Shown here in pieces: positions 56,056 to 64,000 of a stretch of 64,000 bases of DNA. The DNA is taken from contig OW388297.1 in the NCBI GenBank assembly GCA_936450465.1, forward strand, positions 53,188,989 to 53,252,988, given 5' to 3'. This stretch comes from Gibbula magus. Its lineage: Eukaryota > Mollusca > Gastropoda > Trochida > Trochidae. A model generated the notes under the pieces. The model was not told the origin of the DNA, did no database searches, and saw nothing but the letters and a program-made list of their open reading frames with translations. A program made the translations under genes and the position numbers. Every line of letters starts with the position of its first letter. Positions within the stretch are counted from its first letter, which is position 1.

Positions 56056-58820
56056 AAGACAGTTTAGTAAATTTGAACTTTTAGTTTACAGAAATTCCAT
56101 TTACTGGAACAAAGGATGATGAAGCTTACATTATTCTAAATAAGTAGGATTTGTTTAACTTTAGCCAAACATCAATAGTTCGGTATTCATAACAAAGAAT
56201 TTAAAATAGACACGGTTAAACCAACTGTCATGTTTAAAGGGGCATAATCATGTTGGTGAGTTCACACATATGTGCAATGGTATAATTCGCGTTTAAATAT
56301 ATGGTCGTAGACATGACCTTTGCTTGCAGCATCTATTAAGTCACATGTAATTTTAGAATTTCATAAAATAAAGCAATGATTATCATTCAGGAAGCATATG
56401 TCAATTAACTGTCGTGAATTGGATGAATTTCTCTTCGTAGTAGCAAGGATAGCCGTATATGTAAAACAGTAAGTTATCATAACCTTTGTGAGAGCTCTGC
56501 GCCAAGAACAATTTCACGCGTGCATGATGTACTTGTAATGCCATGAACATACCATTTCATTGTTTGAACTTGGAATGGTCATATTCGATCGGTTTATGTC
56601 AAAAACTAGAAATTGGAAACATGACAAACAAAAAAATAGGAGCTACTGGACAAAGTTTGTGATTTTAAAATGAACTACATGTACCACATTTTCATGAAGA
56701 CGTTTCACAGTGCTCTTACATCTTAGAATACTCAGTAGCTGTATCACTGAAGATCAAACATTGGAAACTAAACTTCCTGAGTCAACTATTAGTGAACGGC
56801 TGTCACTGCAGATGTATGTCGAGTTTATAACACATACCTTAACTTATTTCTAAACCAAACAAATCCAAATTCTGTGACTCAAAATAAATGACCTATAATA
56901 CCTTTCAGAATGAAAATGGCACAATGTTCTGTTAACTCAAATCATATGTAGTATACTATACTTCAAATAATTACACTTTACGACAGAAAACTCCTTGAAA
57001 GAAACTTCCTTGTAGGAAGGACAGTAGACGATAAGAATAGAACATTTGAAAAACATAATCTTATAATCAATTGAAGCTTATTAATATTATATGCCAATAA
57101 ATGAATAAATGTAAGTTTCTAAATGAAAGTAAATGCTCACATCACACCAAACTATGATTTTGACAAATATATGTCTTTTAGGTTGCATACAGTTACACTG
57201 ATTAAAGTGACTTTTGTCCTCAACATATTCAATGTCTAACGGTTTGGATCTAGGTAACTGAGTGTTATAAGTGTGATTATATACACTAAGCACTAAAGGA
57301 AAGATAGCGTTCCTGTAAAATTATATATTTAAAGTGAAAGAATTGTTGTAAAATATTTCTGTCATTATTCTACAATACATGCACAACTTTCCCCAGAAAT
57401 GACCATATCAGCAATGTGAATGGGGGACTGTTTGTCAAACATTGGTTAGACATATAATTAATCCACATGTTGTCTCATTAAATGGGCTTTGCACACGTCT
57501 ACAGTTGTCAGGATGCAGACCAAAGTACACCTGTTTGATAATGATGCGGGAACACCTAAAGTTGACAATTCAAAGATGAATTGTGCTTCTTGTTTCATTC
57601 TTAATCGATGAACTTAACTTCATGTGAACAATCAAGGACACATAAAAGTGCAAATATTGTTTACCAATTTGACCCTACTATCATTGCTTCGAGTGTCCTG
57701 AATAAAAGTTCCATATTGAATTAATGAGAAAAGAAGAAAAAAGCAGAGTAAGGTAATTAGTTATCAGTATTGTTTTTGCCCAACTAAGATGCTTCAAAGA
57801 TATTACAAGTTATATTATTACAAACTTTTGGGATGTAGCTGCTCATGACCGCAAATTGTGTAAAACTTCACTTGTGACTTTGTGTCCTTTATTTTTCAAA
57901 AAGTTAACAACATATGTCCTTTATTTGCCATTATTATTATATGTCATTTTATTTGAATTTATATACTTAGTATAGCAGTTCTTCCACTGTATACATTTGC
58001 TGTTTACACAACCAGTTGTCAATTATGTAAACAATTGTTTTCAAAAGGTTGAAATCCCTGTCCTTATACTATATTGAATTTTTGCAATATGGATTTTTAT
58101 GTTCAATATTACTTGACGAATTTCCACTAGAATCCAATGATTGAGGAACTATCGAAGTCAAGGTGACCCTGACTTTGCCATAAATAACCTGCGCTCTGGA
58201 AATCATCCGTATTCATCTAATACCTTCTGTAGTGACGCCTGGCTTATCGATGTAAATGTACCATCGCATTTCGGGATTTATTTTTAAAGTTTCAAATTAC
58301 ATAATTTACACGTGAACAGGTTTTTGTGATACAAATCGCTGAGTCTGATCCATTCAGTATTTTTTTTAAACCTTTTCTGAACTTTTGTACTATAGTTTAA
58401 ATATTTTTAATAGAAAAAACTGCAATTTACAATCATGTATGAAAATACTCACAGTCACAAGCACATCTTTTTCATTTGAAATTAGTAAAGTAATGGACTA
58501 ACAATCGAAAAGTAACGATGTTATGCTCATTTACATGAGTTCATGAATAGAGGCGTAAATATTCACCACCCTTACCTTTAATACATACTCAACAATTCTT
58601 GGTTTCTAAGCTAGTGAGGTTCAAGCTGTGAATACAGGTCATCAAGTGGGGAGAGCTAAACTCAGCTTCTAATCTTTATCTATGTCGTGACAGAAATATA
58701 TTTGATACATACAAGATGTAAAACTTAGACGACCACAAATTACTGTTGACAGGTTTTCTATACATTAACTTGTTAACAGAACAATATTCAGAGATCACTA
58801 ATATTACCTTGGCATTGGCC
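56056..58820. repeat. Duplicate of the 21.1-23.8 kb block
   Basis: Collinear with 21,080-23,760 but lacking the TGACGTCA insert and the 200-bp palindrome of that copy. The best preserved part is 58,545-58,815. gaagtcaaggtgaccctgac is exact at 58,156 and 23,071. Confidence 0.75.
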
Positions 58821-60383
58821 TTCAAGCCATCAGTGACGGTTACTTTGAAATGACTAAATTACTCTACAACTATTACCTGTTAAATGTTTCTCTTCTCATG
58901 TTGTTAACGTTGTGTCATTGACGTAATAGTTTTGTTGAGTATCTAAAATATTACTTAGTGTGATGTATGTATTTGATGCATAATATATTGAGGAGCTCGT
59001 GACAATACCTCTATGGGACTGTTCTCGACGAACGAGGTACAAGTGTTATTTTAATCAGATTTAAATCAGATCAGTCGTAGTATGAAAAGTCTCGTGTGAT
59101 GTACATATACATCATAAATGCAATATTTCGAAAATAGTTAACATACTAATGAATGGAACTTAGTACCAGATCACTTCACGTGTCTGTGTGATTGAAAGAG
59201 CTGCACACTTGACTCATTTGAAGTTTCATTAATCTTCCGGATGTCAAAACCATTCTTTGACGCGTTCAAACTAGGATTTTTGATGAAAATCAATAACATG
59301 TTTTCATCTCGACTGTGCAATATTTTCTTTGTTTTATTTTATTTGTAAGACTTGTTCTGAGTAAGCATGCATGTACGCCACATCGCACCTATCGCACTGT
59401 GAGTAACACTGTAATTCTAATCTCTTACCACCCCGGACATTTGTGAAAGTATGTGTTTACAGAGCACTTGACTATTCGGGCTACGCCATATAGAAAGATA
59501 ATTATCTGTGATCGTAGATCGTGACTATATGGAAGCTTGACAACATAATGTTTCAAATGTATTCACTTTCATATTAAAGGCACTGTAGCACGTTCTGCTT
59601 ACTGAAATAACGTGATCTCATCAAAGGTAAATATAGTCATGGTAAAATTGGTTGACAGCCCTTAATAGTTATAGGAATGAAATGTTATATTAAATAACGT
59701 AACTTAATTCTGATGTTGGATACTTACATCAACTGGATTTGAAGCATGTCTACGTCATCTAATGTCCATGGTCTTCAACCAACAGCATTTACCATAGGTT
59801 GAACTATGCAGTTATAGATTCTGAGGTATACTTTTTTAATGGTGCAATGTTGCTGTGCTAATGACAAAAATGAAAATGTATACCATGTAAACCCAAAAAT
59901 GCCGACTGTTGTGTTAGACATTATGCAATGTTATATATGTTGAAAATGTATGATGAATGTATATGTATGGTACCCTCAAAAAGAAATAATGTGAAAGAAA
60001 ACATTATATTACGATCATCTCTCCAGTTATAGATTCTGAGGTGTACTTTTTTTTTTATAAATTGTGCAATGTTACTGTGCCTGTGACGTCATTAGCGTTG
60101 CAGTTATTATATCACGATGAGAGGACTCGTTCACATGATTTGTCTCAAACTGCCAGCATTCACTTGTATGTTCAAATTGAGTTGCTTCTTTCAAAACAAG
60201 TATGTAATTTGTTTCTTACATGAAGAATGGGTTAGCATCTAATTTATCTTACAAGTTCGTTGGCTTAATATTAAGACTTTGCATTGTATATTGATTTTTG
60301 GATACTGACCATATATATACATTCAAGCTTATTCATTCATATATTATTTTTAGTTATAAATGAAGTGTAGTGTAGACAATCAT
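58821..60383. other. Non-coding stretch with a MITE-like remnant
   Basis: 59,400-59,520 resembles 30,625-30,740. At 59,574 a TTAA followed by aggcactgtagcacgtt resembles the start of the 20,166 MITE, then diverges. 59,636-59,720 (catggtaaaattggttgaca and onward) has an inverted copy at 62,640-62,745. No gene seen. Confidence 0.5.
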
Positions 60384-62512
60384 CTGTGATGTTTTGATCA
60401 AACAGTCCATAATGAAATCACTCAATCGTGTGTACATTATTCTAAGATAAACAACCTACTTGGTGGTTGAAGTCTTTCATCAGCGTTCCTCATTGTAGTT
60501 GCTCTATTGAAATAGAGCAAAGCGTGTTACGTCAATTTATTGATTCAAACGCTTAATAGAAAGGTGGATGGCCTGATTCCAAAGAAAGTCCTGTTTTTTT
60601 TTATTCTGTTGAGTAATCCCTGTGTAGTCTGTATATCCAAAAGGGTGACATGCGGTTCCCAAACTATGTGTGCATTGTACAGATGCAAACTGAATTCCTT
60701 TATAATATAATCTTCAAAAAGGATAAATTCAGAATCCCATACTTGCGTGTGCATCAAGTATATCCAAATTTGATTTGCTAAAAGAGAAGAGAAAATATTT
60801 TAAAAATCGATGCCAGTGTATTTCCCTTAATCAATGAAATGAAGAGATTTTAACACTTGGTAACAACAAGAGAAAAGGAAAAAAACAATGCTAGTAAATG
60901 TCCTACAATAAATCAAACTAACGTCATATAGAGATTTATACACATGGTAACATCTCTAAATCACAGATATTCCCGGTTCTGTTCACATTGTATTATGATG
61001 GCTTTCCTACTTAAACTATACCTAAATTTGATTTGGGAATAAATACATCTTTTTCAATGCATTTTACAGCATCACTCAAACTGATGTGGTATACACTCGT
61101 AAAATAAACGATGCCAAAAAAAAGCAAATTATGATTATCCGAACGGGATAGCTACGCTTCAAATATAGCAACACCGTGTCTCTTAAAGATGACTTAACTT
61201 AATTTGTTGATTTTGAAATATTATCTCTTCATGTTTCTGGAAACATTGTCGTTTTGAAATCTCCTTAACCATACAAGAGAGAAGAGTAACAATATTTTTC
61301 TGGCAGGGTTCATGACATCCAATATCGTATTATGCCGATAAAATGTTGCACTAATATACTTTCCATATTTCATAATTTCACCTTAAATGCTGAACGTTAT
61401 TTCCAAATACACTTGACTCTGTTGTAAATTTGGTTCCGTTAACTTTGTCCCTGAGTGCAATGATACTAGCCATTGGCAACACCTAAATCACATACATTCT
61501 GTGATGTTTGATCAAACAGTCTACATGATGAAATCATTCAATCGTGTGTACATTTTTCTAAGATAAACAACCTACTTGGTGGTTGAAGTCTTTCATCAGC
61601 GTTCCTCATTGTAGTTGCTCTATTGAAATAGAGAAAAGTGTGTTCCGTCAATGTATTGATTTACACGGTTAATATAAAGGTGGATGGCCTGATTCCAGAG
61701 TAATAAAAAAAATTCTTATTTTTGGTTCCAATATGTGCTTTACAAATTGAGTAAGCCTTGTGTAATCTGTTCATCAAAAACGTTGAAATGCGGTCCCAAA
61801 ACGATGTGTGCATTGTACAGATGCACGGTCAATTCCTTTACAAATGGGGGACAATTCAGAATCCCAAGCTTGCATGTGATCAAGTACATCCGAATTAGAT
61901 TTGCAAAAAGTACAAGAGAAAAGATAAAACCAAAACTATGCCAGTAAAAGTCCTCCAATCAATCAAACTAAAGTCATATAGAGATTGTAAAATCTCTAAA
62001 TCACAAATATACTGAGTTCTGTTCACATTGTTCTCTGATGGCTTTTACGCATACCTAAATTTGATTTGAAAAATAAATAAATCATTGCCAATAAATTTCA
62101 CAGCATCAATCAAACTGATGTGATATATACTTAAGGGCAAAACAAACGATACCAACAAGAAAAACAATATATGCAATCCACATGAATAGCTACGCTTAAA
62201 AATGGTTACACTATGTCTCTTAAAGCTAACTAAACTTAATTCGTTAATTTTGAACAATTACCTGTTCATGTTTCTGCAAACATCGTCGTTTTGAAATCTC
62301 CTTAATCAGACAAGATAGGAGGGTGCATTTTTTCTGGCTTGTTTATCGATATCCTACAGGAACGCTGTCCAAGACAAAATGTTGAACAAACATAATTTTC
62401 ATACTTCATCTTAAATGCTGAAGGTTATTTCCGAAACCTCTGCTGACAATTCGGTACTTTTTCCTTTGCCCCTGAGTGAAGTGATACTATCCATTGTCAA
62501 CCACATACATTC
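60384..62512. repeat. 1.1-kb tandem duplication
   Basis: Copy 1 is 60,384-61,498 and copy 2 is 61,499-62,512. Both begin ctgtgatgtttgatcaaaca (one indel) and share taagataaacaacctacttg, then gtggttgaagtctttcatca. Both end near ccctgagtg(c/a)a, then gtgatact. Open frames on the minus strand (60,545-60,757 and 61,740-61,958) are partly alike because the DNA is duplicated. Both contain indels and neither shows a recognisable motif. Confidence 0.85.
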
Positions 62513-63799
62513 ATGGCTATCTTTTACATTTTGTTCAAGGAATGAACTCTTTTGAATAATGTTCATTTTTCTTATATTCCTCTTTTTGGTATTTTAAAGT
62601 ACAAGTGGAGAAATAGGATATGCTCATGAACACTATTCACAAAATGAACCAAAAATATTATCGAAACTGACGCGTTATGTTGTTTATATGATATTTCATT
62701 CCTATAACTATAAGGGGATGTCGACCAATTTATTACCATGAGTATTGTTAAGTCATCAGTTGTTTAAACAGAAAAAAACAGTAATGCTGACTATAACATA
62801 GTCACTAAAACATCGTGATTGACTGGTCTTCTTGCTCTGACATTCAGTATTGGCGAAAGGTGCCAGAATTTGTATTTGTCTGTCTTTAACTTTATTCAAT
62901 ACTCTCCTGTACATCATCAACAGTTCAATATAAAGTAGCCCTATTTATCCACCATGCACTCGTATTGAGAAGAGATTCATTGTAGCGCATGTTGTACATA
63001 TTGTTAATATTTTGTGTTCCAAATTATCTTGTATATGGGCCTATGGCCTATATGCAATAAAAAAATGATTGATTAACATAATCAATCAATTCAGTTTGTT
63101 AAATAAATTTTCTTTAACACAGTCTTTACTATAGTGGCTGCGTGCATGGTTTTACTGTTCAGACATTCAAAGCTGGTGAAAGGTTCCTGAATTTATACTT
63201 TCTGCTTTTAAAATGATAATTTCGTCAGCTGATTTTCTGCAAACTAAGGTTTTATTCAGAGAAAACATTATTGTTGAGTGGTTTGGCGGTTGTGCTGTTC
63301 AGTGCTTTGACTTTGAGGATGAAGATTCAATACCGGCACTCTTGTTCAAATAGTGTTATCAATAAAACACAAAAGTGGGTACGTGCTTTTCAGGAACTTA
63401 TTTACTTATTTGATTGAATGTATGTATATAACAGTTTGTGAATATGAATTTATTTATGTTATACATCTTCATGAATCTCAATGAGTTCAATGAAAATGTG
63501 ATTTTCAAACTTGATAAAGAATCAAATGAATGTCATGTTTCCAACGATTTATATTATGGTTTTCAAAGCATAAAAAGCATGATTAGCGTGTTATGTAGTT
63601 AAATACTTATTGCTTAACTTCTATTTTAAACAATGTTTTTAGTCCATATAAAGTTACATATAGAAAAGTACATATGATGACTGTAACATCAACAAATTAT
63701 AAATATGTACATATCAATGCTGACAATATGTTTTATAACATACTCAACCTAACCAGATAGAAGCCAGCAAAAAAAATATGTGCATTAGTAATGGAACAT
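62513..63799. other. Non-coding stretch, possible retroelement tail
   Basis: 62,880-63,085 ends with cttgtatatgggcctatggc, then ctatatgcaataaaaaaatg and attgatt, which resembles the 3' end of a non-LTR retroelement or SINE in molluscs. No reverse-transcriptase frame precedes it, so at most it is a short truncated insertion. The remainder shows nothing. Confidence 0.35.
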
Positions 63800-63862
63800 T
63801 CACTTTTATTTTGTGCTCGAACCGAATTGAGAATGTTAACATGAAGATGAACCTAATGTTAA

Positions 63863-64000
63863 CTTAACGGGGCAGTAGCATGTGTTTTTCGCTCAAAAAA
63901 GTCGATGAAATGTTCTTGAAAAATAATGTCACCAATATTAAACACCCTTCTCTCTTCGGAAAACCAAGCTTAACATAAGTGTACATGGTTCGGTAAAGCC
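63863..64000. mobile_element. TTAA-flanked MITE, second copy, cut by window end
   Basis: After ttaac it reads ggggcagtagcatgtgtttt, then aaagtcgatgaaatg, gaaaaataatgtcacc and acacccttctctcttcgga, matching 20,170-20,300 over the visible length. The locus just before it (63,800-63,862) is another copy of the 28,325 sequence. Confidence 0.75.

Noticed and set aside
60545..60757. Paired minus-strand frames in the 1.1-kb tandem copies (also 61,740-61,958) as a duplicated gene
   Set aside because: Similarity is no better in the frame than outside it, indels occur between the copies, and no domain is recognisable.

Overview
This window is AT-rich eukaryotic DNA made almost entirely of repeats. I find no intact protein-coding gene of the host. 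The repeat content points to a mollusc, most likely a bivalve: Helentron-associated (HINE/pearl-type) elements with about 150-bp tandem cores and ACGG microsatellites, tRNA-headed SINEs, many short foldback MITEs, a FLYWCH-headed Mutator-like element, and a THAP transposase paired with a YqaJ nuclease. The taxon is an inference from repeat style. I do not name a species.

Backbone: 1-24 kb, 28-34 kb and 43-64 kb are non-coding and consist of diverged copies of the same multi-kilobase sequence. A roughly 200-bp core appears eight times (about 1, 361, 959, 10,040, 10,965, 17,780, 43,435 and 53,340). Flanking blocks recur in the same order. The 10.9-23.8 kb segment aligns in blocks with 43.4-58.8 kb, and a partial copy covers 1-10 kb. 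Younger local duplications lie on top: a 596-bp tandem pair at 345-1,505, a nearly identical 618-bp pair at 5,345-6,580, and a 1.1-kb pair at 60,384-62,512. Paralogous copies that lack an insertion act as empty sites and define the edges of several mobile elements.

Insertions: MITE/foldback elements lie at 7.4, 13.4, 20.2, 22.1 and 23.9 kb. A 720-bp element occurs twice, at 24.07-26.02 kb (interrupted by a HINE) and at 37.98-38.70 kb (intact). HINE family A lies at 24.10-25.34, 26.56-27.52 (nested inside another HINE) and 49.93-50.61 kb. HINE family B lies at 30.77-31.60 and 45.40-47.21 kb, with end fragments at 12.4 and 38.8 kb. A further element rich in AAGGTCA motifs fills 42.2-43.25 kb. 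SINEs lie at 11.6-12.0, 27.8 and 34.84-35.24 kb.

The only protein-coding relics are at 34.5-41.8 kb. One is a decayed two-gene element resembling ISL2EU: a minus-strand THAP-DDE transposase whose exons interleave with a plus-strand YqaJ-type exonuclease gene, with most splice sites still readable. Immediately to its right is a 1.9-kb Mutator-like element (40,231-42,130) with inverted ends and a FLYWCH-MULE transposase pseudogene. All are broken by stops, frameshifts or deletions. They look like fossils and not an active system.
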